NCBI GenBank assembly: GCA_020740775.1
Contig: JAHEWK010000001.1
Span: 3,968,001-4,032,000 of the forward strand
Source of the DNA: Ilyonectria destructans
Lineage: Eukaryota > Ascomycota > Sordariomycetes > Hypocreales > Nectriaceae
Length of the DNA stretch: 64,000 nt
Direction: 5' to 3'
Shown: positions 45,697 through 57,600 of the stretch, in pieces
Layout: each line of letters begins with the position of its first letter
How positions within the stretch are numbered: the first letter of the stretch is position 1
Position numbers and translations under genes: made by a program
The notes under the pieces: generated by a model
Seen by the model: the letters and a program-made list of their open reading frames with translations, nothing else
Told to the model about the DNA's origin: nothing
The model's database searches: none

Positions 45697-48162
45697 GGTG
45701 GAACGAGGGTCGGGGTCCAAGATGAAGTTGGCTCAAGAGGTCATCGTATGATGCTGGCACCAGGGACAACTGATGGATATTTGACGCTGGTGTTGTATCG
45801 TCGAGACTATCCTTTGGGGTCCCCAGGCCGAGGCGGCGCTGGTTGGTGGCTGCGTGGGATCGGTCTCGTTTGGTGGGTGCGGTGAAGTGGTAGAGGTGGT
45901 AAGTAGTTGGGGTAGAGCGGCCGCGGGGTCGAGGCCGAAGGGTCAAGGCATTCAAGGCAGTCAAGAATAGATGTCGATGGCAATCCCAGACGAAGTGTAT
46001 TTGAAGTTGAATTAGGGAAGCAAGTGAAGGGGTTAAGAAAGGCAACCTAGTAATTAATGAGAAGGGGGGTGGCCCAGGTGCCGGCCTCGACAACGTGTGA
46101 TCCGATCCAGGCTAAGATGGTCAACACCACTGAATGGCTCGCAATCCCACCAGTGTACCCATACCCATGGCTTCACCTGACGTGTTCGGTGCACGGTTCT
46201 TATCGCGCTCCCAAAATGAGCCCATCAGAGATGCTGCACGTAATGTTGGCTGCTGCCGGAGGCATCGTCCTGTCCTCAACTGAGCTAAGACCACACAGGG
46301 TTGAGGACCACCTGATGATCACATTCCGCAAATCCCGAGCTCGGGGGGATGGCGACTCGCTGCAACTCACCACAAGCACATCAGAGCCCAATGTATTGTT
46401 GTGGTGGGTGAATGGGATGTGCAATTGCGCGCGCAGTTGGGCGAACTGCTCAGGCGCTGCCACGAAAGCAAGCGTCCCTCGACATGACGCCAATTCAATG
46501 CACAAGCAGCCCCGGGGACGTCGACTGGGCCAGATCGGGGTGGGTGGGCACTTGCAGCGACTGGCGACGACCATCTCCAAAGCAGCCGGCCACTCACGGC
46601 GTCGGTGCGACGTGTTGCGCTGCAGCGATTCTGGAGGTGCATCCGGGAGATGTGGAGCAAAGCTGTCACAAGGAGATCGCGACAGTGAGGAGGAGTCGAA
46701 GGAACCGCGTCTGTGCTGGGGTGCAGGTCCCCTTTCGTCGCTTCATCCCTTCATTCCCTTCATCGCACGTTAACAGGCGCCAGGTGGATGCCTCTGAGTT
46801 GCTGAAGCCCGTCTTGGACGTCACCTCGTCGGTGGCGGGGCTCGGCGGGGCCCCGAAGAGCCAAAATGAGGCCACTCGCCCACTGCATTTCTTGGTGCGA
46901 CGGTACCCAAATGACGCTAGATGGGGGTGAAGAGGCACTTCGTATAAGAGGACATGAGCAGCACTAGCTTCGCTCTCGTCTCTTGCCTGGCTGGTGGGAT
47001 GCTGCTGACCTGCACGGAGCCACAGCTGTGTGCGACGACCAAAACTCGCCAGCGCGGCCGTTTGTCGACGGGATGGATGTGCACCACTTGGTGCGGGGAG
47101 GGGGCATTGCAGCATATGAAAGAGTGAAGTGCAAAACATTTTCGCCAATCCGACTGCGAGGGGTTTCAACCTGGTCACTCCTTCCATCGGTGATTGCTGT
47201 ATTCTGCTGACCCGCCGGTCGGCTTACATCCTCAGGCCGTGAAGTCAGCCCCGCTGACATTTCGTGTGGCAGGAGCGTGGCACTTGGTCCACCACCTCCA
47301 GTAGGATGCACAAAGTTTGCACCGGATCTAAGTCTCTCATATAATACGTTAGCCTATATTAGAATACAGTCTATTGCTAGGATAAGAGTTAAAGTAAGGA
47401 TTAGCAAAAAACATTTAAAATTAAAAGATAGTATTTTATACTTGATATACTAATTGATTTTATAAAGATTATTTATTCCTATTTATTTAAAAACATCTTA
47501 TTATCAAGCAGCAGAAGATACTGGCCTGTTATGCTTTGAAGTTCTCACGGTCCAAGCATTCGGTTGCAAACTTTCTGCTCCCCGCTATATCTTATCGGTG
47601 TTATCTTATCTCTACCACAAGAAGCGCGATCAGCTTCACCTCGGTCAGAATCATGGTTGGTCTTAGCAGACACATACCTCTCGGCGAGTGCTGGACCAGC
47701 TTTCCAAGCCACCGAACATAGCTTTAAGATATCATCACTTTGGTCTAGTCGGCTTAGTCGAATTTGGGATGCATGGGGTTTGGTGCATTTTTTTTTAATA
47801 TCGAGTTCGAGGTTGGAGCTCCAGTACTTGTACAAGTGTCTCGTTTCATCGTCTCGTGACGTCCCGTGTGGTTCATGATCAGAGGCTCACGAGAACAAGC
47901 GGTGCGAGACGGAGCCTGCAGCTCGACCGGCCGCCTTCTAGATCATAATAACACGTCGCAAGACCTTATCCCGTTGAATTTCCGGTAACTGAAAAGCAAA
48001 AGCACTCATCCCATACCGTGCCATAATACAACACCGCCCAGACCAGATTATAAGGAAAGAGAGGGCCCCAAGCCTGAGGGCATCCAGCAGAAGTTACTGA
48101 CGCGTCTAAGGACGGTGTTCACCATATTGCTGATAGCTCATCCTGGCATGTGTGGATACCAT
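45697..48162. other. Gene-free stretch with an AT-rich block
   Basis: About 2.5 kb between the nine-exon gene and NHP6. A GC-rich part (45.9-47.3 kb) has long overlapping frames (for example 46057-46773 plus) without family signal. The block at 47335-47515 is sharply AT-rich and is listed separately. Confidence 0.5.
47335..47515. repeat. AT-rich block, possible RIP-degraded repeat relic
   Basis: About 180 bp with very high A+T, rich in TA dinucleotides, and poor in CpG, abruptly bounded by GC-rich DNA. That is the usual look of repeat-induced point mutation products in Pezizomycotina. No ORF or terminal repeat is left to name the element. Confidence 0.5.
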
Positions 48163-48692
48163 CTAAGAGGACTCCTCCTCCTCCTGCTCAGCCTGTGGGG
48201 ATGGGTTAGCTTTAGTTGACCAATGACAAAGAACGGTGTTCTCTTACGTTGTAGGCTTGCTTCTCATCCTCGTAACGCTTCTTGTCGGTGGCAGCCTTGG
48301 TCTCATAGGGAGTGCGCTGCTTCTCGTTCAGGGCCTTCCATCGCTCACCCAGGAGCTTGCCGACCTGACCGAAGGAGATACCGGGGTTCTCCTCACGGAC
48401 ATTCTCGCGCTGCTCGTTGGCGAAGAACATGTAGGCAGAGAGGCCACGCTTGGGGGCGTTGGGGTCTGGTCTTAGTTAGTGATTGAAGCTTGGGATGGTT
48501 GAGGTTGAGTAGCATGGGTGACTCTGGCTCTGGGAGATGCGAATCGATCAAGACAGCTAAGTCAAAATTGATCGCCCAGAGGGAGCACCCAGGCAACACC
48601 AACCATACTAGGAATCAATGTCAAGACTTACCCTTCTTGGCGCGCTTCTTGGTCTCCTTGCCACCACGCTTGCCAGCAGCAGCCTTAGGCAT
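48163..48692 (-). CDS. NHP6: HMG-box non-histone chromosomal protein 6 (Nhp6)
   Basis: Nhp6 is a small HMG-box protein that bends DNA and works with the FACT histone chaperone. Exons 48692-48632, 48465-48248 and 48192-48163 give 102 residues, the typical fungal length. The basic N-terminal arm ([20 protein letters not shown]) leads into the single HMG box: [20 protein letters not shown], then [20 protein letters not shown] and [20 protein letters not shown]. The tail is short and acidic (AEQEEEESS). The second intron falls directly at the end of the box. A further intron (48705-48981) appears to sit in the 5' untranslated leader. Confidence 0.96.
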
Positions 48693-48704
48693 CTTGTAGG
48701 ATTT

Positions 48705-48981
48705 CTGTGGAAAAAATGTTAGCGCAGCTCGGGAAGGTTGCTCGAAGGTCCTGTGTGGCAGGAGATAACGGTTGGCAACGAGTGTTGGGGCAAGGCGCTT
48801 GTGCGCAGCGACGATGCGTCGTGCGGTTCAACGCGCCAGATGGTTTGGAGGGGTAGCTCTCGGTGGGCCTGGAGCTTGGGTGATGAGGTGATGTGTGAGG
48901 CGCAAACGCGATTGCGGTCGCCAACGCGTGACAATCGCCATTTGAACAACTGAAAAAGCTCGAGACAGAGGGTGAGCTTAC
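48705..48981 (-). other. Probable 5' UTR intron of NHP6
   Basis: On the minus strand a GTAAGC donor follows a CCCCCCCAG context, and a TTTTTTCCACAG acceptor sits 12 nt before the NHP6 start codon. A further donor GTGAGTACC near 49287 suggests another leader exon. Leader introns are common in strongly expressed fungal chromatin genes. Confidence 0.5.
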
Positions 48982-49917
48982 CTGGGGGGGAGTTTTTGGA
49001 GTGGGAGAAGGGTGTGGTGATGATGTGTGATGCTGCGCGACGGCTGGTTAGCTTGCTGGTCGAGTCGTGACGCGCACGAAGGCAGAGTGATGAAGATGCG
49101 ACGAGGTAGAAGGCGCAAAGTGCACTTGGATGCGCGCAACTCGCAAGGCAATGCAGGTTTGCAACAATGGCAAAAACGAGAGCAGAGAGAGCGCGCGACC
49201 AAGTGCGCGCCAGCAGCAGTGATGCAGCAGAAGGAAGCTGGTGAAGGGGTGTTGCGTGGTGGTGCGCAGCGCAGAGGATGGTACTCACCACGAAGCTTGT
49301 CGTGCGTGTAGGTGTAGGTGAGGGCGGTTGTATGGGAGGATTTGGGTGGGAGATTTGTATGAGAGAGAAGGGAGAGAAAATGTATGGGGGGAGGGCCAAG
49401 GCAGCCTTTTTACTCCGGGGGAGTGATTGTGTGTGGAGGAACGCGGCCTGCCCAGCTACCACACTGTTATGCTGGGCACTGGCAGCCGGTGCTTGCTTAT
49501 TAGGCGAGACCCCCCTTCCCTCGCGAAAAATGGGTGCGCGCGAGCCGTGGTGCTAGTACTCCGTACCAAGAGTAGAGTACGAAGTACTTGTCGCCCATTG
49601 TCACGGCCGCAAGTCCCCAGGTCCCCCAGGTGCCAGGTCCCTGAGAGTCCCGTCACCCGTCTCATCGAGGAAAGGTCAGACCGCAGCGCCGCGCCCAGGC
49701 ACCCAGCTCCAAGCTCCCCCAGCAGCTGGTGCCAGTGGCCGCCCAGTGGGCCAGTCACCAGCGCGCAGCGGGTGGTCCTTGGTGGCTCTGCTGCTATTAT
49801 TGTGTAGTACTGTACAGGTACATGCCGCACGCAGCCCGCCGCACCGAGGTAGAGTACAAGGGGATTGTACCGCGAGACTTGATGCGCAATCCGCACAGTG
49901 TACTTGGAGTGATTGCC

Positions 49918-50037
49918 GTGCCATTCGAGCCATGCGTGCCATTCGTGCCATTCGGGGGGCAGCTCGCAAGTCCCTTCTCCTCGACCTCAGACCCCTTCTC
50001 CCCATTTGGCCTCCCCATCTGGCCTCCCCATTTGGCC
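49918..50037. repeat. Short tandem repeats GTGCCATTCG and CCCCATYTGGCCT
   Basis: Three degenerate GTGCCATTCG-type units (49918-49956) and, shortly after, three CCCCATTTGGCCT / CCCCATCTGGCCT units (49999-50037). Confidence 0.7.
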
Positions 50038-53000
50038 CCCTCCTCTGGTGGCTCTCCGGCTCTTGGTGACCCTCAGGCCCCGTCTGCCCTGCGTCCATTC
50101 AACTCACTCTCACACACTCGCCCTCGCATCACCCTCTCGCGCTGGCGCTGCCTGGGTGATACCGTACGCCAGCCGGTACCCCCGTGGTCGTCGCCGCCCT
50201 CCTTGCCCTTCCCCTTCCCCCTCCTTGCGCCTTCTACTCGCTTCCCTCCACCAGCACCAGCCCGTCCACCAGTCCACCAGACCACCTCACCTCCACTCAC
50301 TCCATCCACCTCCCTGAGGCCGCTATCCTTCAATCAATCCCTCGGGGCTCACGGCCGCGCTCCCCCCAATACCGACACCCTCATCCCTCCCCTCCTCCCT
50401 CCTCCCCGGCCGCCTGAGCGCCTCGTCCTATTGTGCCACACCTACATAGTCCGGACTAGGAGCTCCAGTCGGTGTTGGAGTCGAAGCCCACTCCGGTCAG
50501 CTACCTGGGCTTGCACATGTATCTCAGTACCGTCCGCCACTCACTGGGCAGGCTTGAGCGCGTGTCTCCCGGGCCCATGTCCTCCGCTGCTGATTCTGGC
50601 TCCATGTTGAGCCCGGCGCATTACTATGTAGACACTCTGGCTCACCCATCCTGTTGCGTCGCTGCGACTCGAAACGCCGATGCGCGCTGCAAGCAGCCCG
50701 CCCACCCCAGTCCCTCCTCCCTCCTCCCCTAGTAGGGCGGACGTCGGAACATGAAGTGGTGCTTGGTAGGGTGATACCATCCATCATTCAAGGCTGGCTG
50801 AATGACGGCGGCCCCGGATTAATGCCTTTTTTCGTTGTGTTGGTGATTCAAAGTTTAGCGCTGGCCACTGCGGATCCAACCTCACATCACCACCACGGAT
50901 GCATCATGGTAGCACCCCATCCTCGGAGCATGCTGATACTGGGAAAGTATCCGAACTCGCGATCCGGCCTCGTCCACGGGCAACCGGGCAACCAACTGCC
51001 ACCGCCCGACTTGGCTTTGTGACTTCTGTTTCTCTCTTTCACTCTCCCATCAGACGTGCAGCAAGCCTCCAGAACCACTTTCGTACACTGCCTGAGTTGT
51101 CTCTCCCTCCATCCTGGGTTGTGTCCCAAGGCAAGACAATCTCGGGCGGTGTTTTACCTACCTTTCCACATTGCATACCTTCACTCACACCCCCTCTGCC
51201 CCCGAAGCTACCGTTCGCTCTGGCACTACCGCGAGACATCCGAGTCACTCGCACAAAAGCACGGAGGAGGAGGAGACGCTATGGATACGGTGGGCACAAC
51301 CTGCCGACATTCCCTGGTCGACAGGCCCTTACTTCCTATCTCCTCTTCTCTCCTGTGACGTTTCGCGTCTACGTCCAGCCTCTCCCCTCGTGAGCAACTG
51401 AGCCTAGCTAGGAATTTGCGCACGATCAACGCCAGGGTTCCTCACTGCGGCTCTCGTTCTAGACCACTGCCATTGGGACCGGGCGTCTTGACCAAAGTGC
51501 CCTGGAGCCTGATAACTGGAGCGGAGGTGATGGGCTGGCGGGGTACTTTAATTATGCATGACGAGGATGTACCGTCATACGAAATTTTCATGTACCAGTA
51601 CATGGGCCCGAGTACCTCCCTCTCCAAGTCCCATACCTCCCCCTCCACCTCCACCCCCGAGTTCCCGCAGCCTTTGTCTGGAATAGGAGGAGAAACAAGA
51701 CGGGGCCCGGCCAGTTACTGCCACTGCCGCGGCCACAGCCTCACAGATCACTCCCACTCTGGCTCCCTGCAAGCTTCCTTTGCCTTTCCTCCGGCGTGCC
51801 CTGTTTTCAGTCACTTGTCTTGTCCACGCCCCCATCCCATTCTCAACTTACCCAGCCTCGTTCGGGTGTCATCCGTAACGTTCATTGTCACTCTCTCTGC
51901 TGCACTAGAGTACTGTACCTCCCTCTAGCAGTGGACTAGTGTGAATGTGCAGTGCGATCCCAGCTTCCGCATCAGGCCGGCTGGTATTGTCTCCCTATGG
52001 TGCTGGACACACGTATCACCGCAGTTTATTCAGGGCTCTCGCAAACCCCTTTCATAACAACCGGAGGGGGGGAATGGGACGACATGATCTGGGTTTCATC
52101 AACCAGACATGGGATGTGTTTCTCCTTGCCATGCAGTCCGCAAGGCAATTATCTTATTATGCCCCTTACTGTGGCAACCCGCCGCCGAGGAGAAAGGAAC
52201 CAAGGTGGTGGTGTGTGAGAGGCAGAAGGAAAGGCGAACACGACCCGGGATACCTCGCAGCGCATACGCCAGGTGCGGGCGCAGCGGGTACCGAAAGTTG
52301 TGCGCCATGGGCCATGGGGCATGGGCACTGGACCGTGAGCAATGGTCGGGTGGCCTCGTCGACTCCTGGGCCTCCAAGGTGCAGGTAAGTAAATTGACCG
52401 GCTGGGCGCGGGCGTGTCTGGGTTGTGCGCGCCATTTGCTCGCGCCGGTCCAAAACAAGGCCAGAGGCAAGCCCGTAAGTGGCCCAGCAGCGAGGTACCA
52501 GCAGAGACTTCCAGCGGGTACGCGACACACCAAAAATTGGGTGGTCATGTAGTGGTCTTCGACGCTTATACTGTGCTGTACCTGGCCGCGCGCGGCCTCA
52601 GAAGGGGTAGCTCTGCGTCCCCCGCCCACGCAAAACACCGACTGTCCCGCTCCACTCCCTCTTCTTGCCTTCCTGCCACCTGCTTTTGCTTTGTCTGGTG
52701 GCTCCGAGTCGTAAACGCCCCTGGTTGCCCTTGGCTGAGAGGAAAAACACGCAAGGTTCGGCACAGAGTTGATGGCGGCCCAACCTAAGGCCAGCTCAAT
52801 CCCGTTGCGGCGTGCCGATCTGGTCGTCTGGCCAGGGAGAAATCCGGGTGACGAAATTCCGAGTTGATCCTCTCGCCCACCTCAGTCGAGCCTGGAGTAT
52901 TGCGCGTTCGCACGGGCTATCTCCCCGACTCTCTCGCACCCATTGTCTCTTCACCTTTGCTCCAAGCTTTCGTCGCATTGTTGTCGCGGGCACTTTATCA

Positions 53001-53429
53001 AGCTATATCACGTGCATTCGTGGCGCGATGGTCATAGCTCCTTACATTTGCTAAGCCCTATCGGGAGTGCGTGTGGTGGATGGCGGCATGCAAATCGCAA
53101 GCTGGGACTGGCAAACTCGTGGGAGGAGCAAAATGATGGTCCGCGATTCGACCTGACACATGCATTCGTTGCATGACGAGCAGCTCCAAGCCGTCAGGGG
53201 AGGCCACGGATGCCGTAACCGCGCATTGCTAGTCGCAAACCACGGGGAGAACCTTCCATCGCCTTGGCTCAGAAAATTCCATTTCCCGTGTCCCATGTGC
53301 CGGACGCAGGGCATACGAGCATCCTGGAGGTCGGCTCATCGGCAGGTACTGATGCATGAGGCTGATCAATCGCATTGTGGGTTGCAGAACACTCAGGACT
53401 TGGACATGGCGAAATGAATCATTCTTCCA

Positions 53430-54238
53430 TCATTCTTCCGTCTCAGGGTCGAGGACAGTCTGTCGCAGTCCATCATCCTGTGCCCAGTCGACACCGCTGC
53501 CAACCACTATACCACTGGCCACACCTTTCATAACTCTCCACCTTTGCTTGCTTTCCTTTAACTTGGCCTCCAGGGCTTCCTGTTCCTGCTTCGCTTTCGG
53601 GTTGTCGTTCCGACCTAGCTTCTTCTGCTTCACCTCCTCTGCGAGCTTCAAGAGCTCTGCTGTTAACTCCACGTTCTGGCGAGAGATGCGCATCGTCTCG
53701 CTTTGGACTGTAGTTAATTCGTTCAACTGCTTGTCCGACGCCGCGGCCTGTTTCGCAACTGAGATGGTAGCGTCGTCTCTCCGCTCAACGTAGGGAAGCA
53801 GATCACTTTGTAAATTGTCAAATTGGATACTTGCGTGAGGTGCATGGGTGGTCAAGCGTACCGGTCTACTGATGACGCGTCTGTGCCGTTGTGGACGGCC
53901 TTCAGAATGGGGTTCGCCATCATGACGGCCTCGATCACGTCGTTTCTGAGGACATATTTGGCCCGCGACTCGAGGAGGTCCGTCTGGGCCTTTCGTGTAT
54001 CCTCTGGCGTGATGCTCGGGGGCTCATCTGGGCAAAGGTAAGCCTATGATGTAAATATTCTGTTGAGAATGATCGGACCTGGTTGATGCGATCGCTGGCC
54101 ATTAATAATGGCGATCTCTAGTCGGAGCTCTTGGAGTTGGTCATAGAGCGCAAGGACTTTCTCCTCGTCTTCTGAAAAGGGCAAATGGGTCTCTTCATCG
54201 AAACCGTTGGTCATGGGCTGGTCGACTGGTTCTTCCAT
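53430..54238 (-). CDS. Kinetochore protein CENP-H (Fta3/Mcm16-type)
   Basis: CENP-H is part of the constitutive centromere-associated network that links centromeric nucleosomes to the outer kinetochore. Exons 54238-54079, 54027-53862 and 53805-53430 give 233 residues. The protein is mostly coiled coil: EEKVLALYDQLQELRLEIAI at the start, then a long helical region, then the hallmark C-terminal segment RWRVMKGVASGIVVGSGVDWA followed by DDGLRQTVLDPETEE. That segment is what identifies fungal CENP-H. The second intron (56 nt) ends at an ACAAAG acceptor and joins SVDR to DLLPYVERRDD. It is divergent from ATG11 with 425 bp between start codons. Confidence 0.82.
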
Positions 54239-54663
54239 TGTGGCGAAATTCTTGGTGATGTTTCCCCTCGCCTAGACTGGGTTGGTACCGATGCCCTAGA
54301 TAGCCTCACGAGCCGCCGCGTCTGTGAAACTTCTTGACGCGACTGCAATTATTGATGAAAGTGGTTGAGACGGTATGGCTGAGCACTTGTGGCGGAGCTG
54401 TGGCGTCATGTGCCAATCAACAAGCGCGACCAGTCACAAGGCACCGGTCACGCTAACACCCGCTCCCATGGCCATCAACGCCGGCCTAGCCATCGAAGCA
54501 AGGCACTCGTGACGCGAATACAGTAGATCCCCCAACCCGTCTTCTATCACCACCAGGCCTTGTCAGCCAGGCTGCCATCCCCCTTCATTTAATCGCACCC
54601 TCCCCATTCTCCTCCGAGCCGGTCGCACAGCGCCGCATAGTCTTCCATGGGAGATGTCTCGGG
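54239..54663. promoter_or_regulatory. Divergent promoter region of CENP-H (minus) and ATG11 (plus)
   Basis: 425 bp between the two start codons with no gene inside. Both promoters must fit here. Confidence 0.55.
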
Positions 54664-57600
54664 ATGGCTACTCAGGTGTTGATAGCCCACACGGGCCAGC
54701 GGCTGGAGGTCGATACCGCGCAGTTTTCCATGTAGGTTTGCCATCCGCGGACGGAAGACACTGGCGACTAATCCTATCCGCAGTCTCGATGATCTGAAGG
54801 CCTGGGTCTCTCGAAGCACCTCCATCCCACCCCAACACATCGTCGCCTTGACCCCTCAAGGGCGCAGCGTCAAGTTCGCCAGCCTACATGCTGAGGTTTG
54901 TTATCGCGCCACCAGATTCGGGGCCTTGCTGACATCCAGCAGAAAGAAATATTCGTATATGACATCCGAATCAGCCAGCCAGCCTCGTCCAAAGGTGCCT
55001 CGACTCTTATCTACGACGCCCCGCTACCCAAAAAATACACCGTGACGAATGCGCCGAACTCGATAGATGATGTGCAGGCGATTTCATCATGGCAAGAGCT
55101 GTACAAGGACCGTCGAAACTGGGCAATGCATCTTCTTGAGGACTGCACCCGCATGAATGCGGGAACCCTGGCCCGGTACGATGAAATCGACGTCATCGTG
55201 AAATGCTTGGATGCGGCCGTCACAAACCTCGAAATCAGCATCAAGCAGATCGAGCCTAAATACAACGAGTTGAAGAAATGGGTTACGCCTGCCCTATCGG
55301 AGCATGATCATCTAGTGAAGAAGTGGGAGCACTATCTTCACTTAGCCACGAACACGCCCATCTCGGCTTCCATGGTCAACTTCATGACCCGCAGGGAATC
55401 CACCAGAGCGAAGCCCACTCTTGAGGATCTTATTGAGCTTGACACGGCGAAGAAGGCAGGCAAGCTAGCACCTACCGCGCACCGGAGATTTAGTGACAAG
55501 GCCAACGACCTCGACAATACGGCGACTCGCATGTACCAAGGATTGGAAGGACTGATTGGAGATTTTGAGAAGCTGATGAGCCGTTCCGCTCTGGGTCACA
55601 GCGCTGACTCAAGCCAGCTTATTGAGGACATCGAGGCTGTGGTCAAGCAAATGGACTCCGACTACCGCGCTGCTCTTGGATATAGTGGTACTCAGCGTGA
55701 TCTAGCCTTGGCTTCGAAGACCGCCTCGATTCACACAGAGCACATGGTGCCGACATTGAAGAAACGAGCTCAGGAGATGGATGAGATGCTGCATTATGCG
55801 ACGAACGCGCGCAACTCTATCGCCTCGGAATCTGCCAAGTTCATGCGCGCTATCACGGACATCACGTCCTTACACAGTAGCGTCAAGGGCCAGATCAATG
55901 TTCTCAACCAGTCGGAAGACGACATGACTACATTTGATTATCTCCGTCTTATTCATCAACTGCCTTACATGTATGCTTCATTTGTTGTTGAAGCTATTCG
56001 ACGTCGGGAATGGGTTGACAAGGTAAAGACCGATTCTTCGACTCTCGCAAACGAGATGGCTCTCTTTCAAGACGAAGAGTCCAAGCGTCGCAGGAAGTGG
56101 CAGAAGATGATTGGCAGCATGTACGGACCAGGGCTTGACACTAACGTGGTTGGCTTGGAAGTCAATCTACTTGGGGAGGATACCCCGTGGCCGACTGCCA
56201 CGAAGGAAGAGTTGGATGAGTTTACACAGACTCTGCAAGACCAGGGCATTGACCAAGAAATCCTTGACGACATCCTCAAGCTCGTTCAGGAGCTCAACAA
56301 CCCGACGAAGCAGCAATCTAAGCGACTCAAGGCGTTTAAGAATGGGAGCATCCACGAGGCAGCGCTTGGAAGGAGCGGGCTTATGATTCGAGGAGATGAC
56401 GACCTGCTCCGATCGCTACAAGACGACAAGGGGAAGCTTGAGAACAAACTCAGGACGGCTGAAAGCAGAGTCCGACGTTTGGAGGACTTGCTCCATCGGC
56501 AGAGCCAAGCGACCCGTTCTGGGAACCTTTTCCAACCTCAAAGCCCTCAACCGAGGGAAAGACAGAACTCGGTCTCGTCCATCAAGTCGAGTCGGTTCGA
56601 CGACCGACGGCGGTCTTCCGACAATGGGGATCACTTGTTGCGACGCATCACTCAATTGGAAAATGAATTGCGACAGGAAAAGCAGCGATCCACCCACCTC
56701 CAGCAAGAGATCAGCACCCAAGCAACCCGGCACGAGGACATGAAAGGCCAAATCGACGAGGTAAACTCAACGAAGAAGGATCTCCTTGGAAACATGGAAG
56801 CTCTTGAACGTGAATTTGTCGGAGAGAGGAAGGCTCTCGAAGACGAGATTAAGACCCTCAAGGCTCGTCTAGAGGATACAGAAGACGACCTGGAGCAGTT
56901 TGACGAGTCAAGGCAACATGAGAAGGCCACTTATGTCGAGAAGGTTGAGGCTCTTGAGTCCGAGCTTGATCAAATCAACAAAAACCGACAGGACGAGGTT
57001 CTGAAAGCCCAAGGTCAGGTCGAGTTTCTCAGAAAGGAGACTCGGATTCAACGAGAACAGCAAGAAGTTCTGGAGCAACAGGTTCAGGCCGCCCAAGAGG
57101 AGTCTCGCACCACGGCAAGGAAACTGAGCGCTTTGGAAGAAACTGCAGAGAGTCAACTACAGGCCTTGAAAAACCTGCATTTGCAAATCTTGCCTGATCA
57201 GTCGATACCAGTTGATTTGGTGGATATGGCGGACTCCCTACTTTCTCGCGCCTCGACCCTCGTTACGCAGCTGCAGAACACTGAGAGAGATGAGGCTTTG
57301 CTCAAAACAGACTTGGAGCAGGCCAACAACTCCATAAAGGAGCTTCGGGCAGAAATCGCTGAGACGAAATCCAAGCTTTCAGAGGAGGAGATGTCAGCAA
57401 TGCACCTCCGGGAGAACCTATTGGAGGAAAAGGCCAAGGTCGCAGCTCTCGAGGGAGAGTTAGCAGATGGCCGAGAGCAGCTCGGCGAGGTTCGAGCAAA
57501 ACTTACCGACGGCGAGACTGGTTCTGAGGTCTTGCAGAAGAGACTCCAGGAAGAAGAGACCAAGGTGATGACGCTCACAGAAGAAGTAGCATCTCGACAA

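Larger units (their letters stand above)
48693..53429. other. Large gene-poor region upstream of NHP6 and downstream of CENP-H
   Basis: About 4.7 kb. The part nearest NHP6 (to about 49.4 kb) is its promoter and leader, with a clear 5' UTR intron. Beyond that, GC- and CT-rich DNA carries overlapping frames on both strands (for example 49729-50610 plus, Pro/Ser-rich) without family signal, plus short tandem repeats near 49918-50037. I see no tRNA or transposon. Confidence 0.5.

Noticed and set aside
46057..46773. 238-codon plus-strand frame
   Set aside because: No recognisable domain, biased composition, overlapped by equally long frames on the other strand; probably chance in GC-rich DNA.
49729..50610. 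293-codon Pro/Ser-rich plus-strand frame
   Set aside because: Composition follows the CT-rich DNA, with tandem repeats inside; no domain visible.
52099..52764. 221-codon minus-strand frame
   Set aside because: No domain and overlapping frames on the plus strand of equal length.
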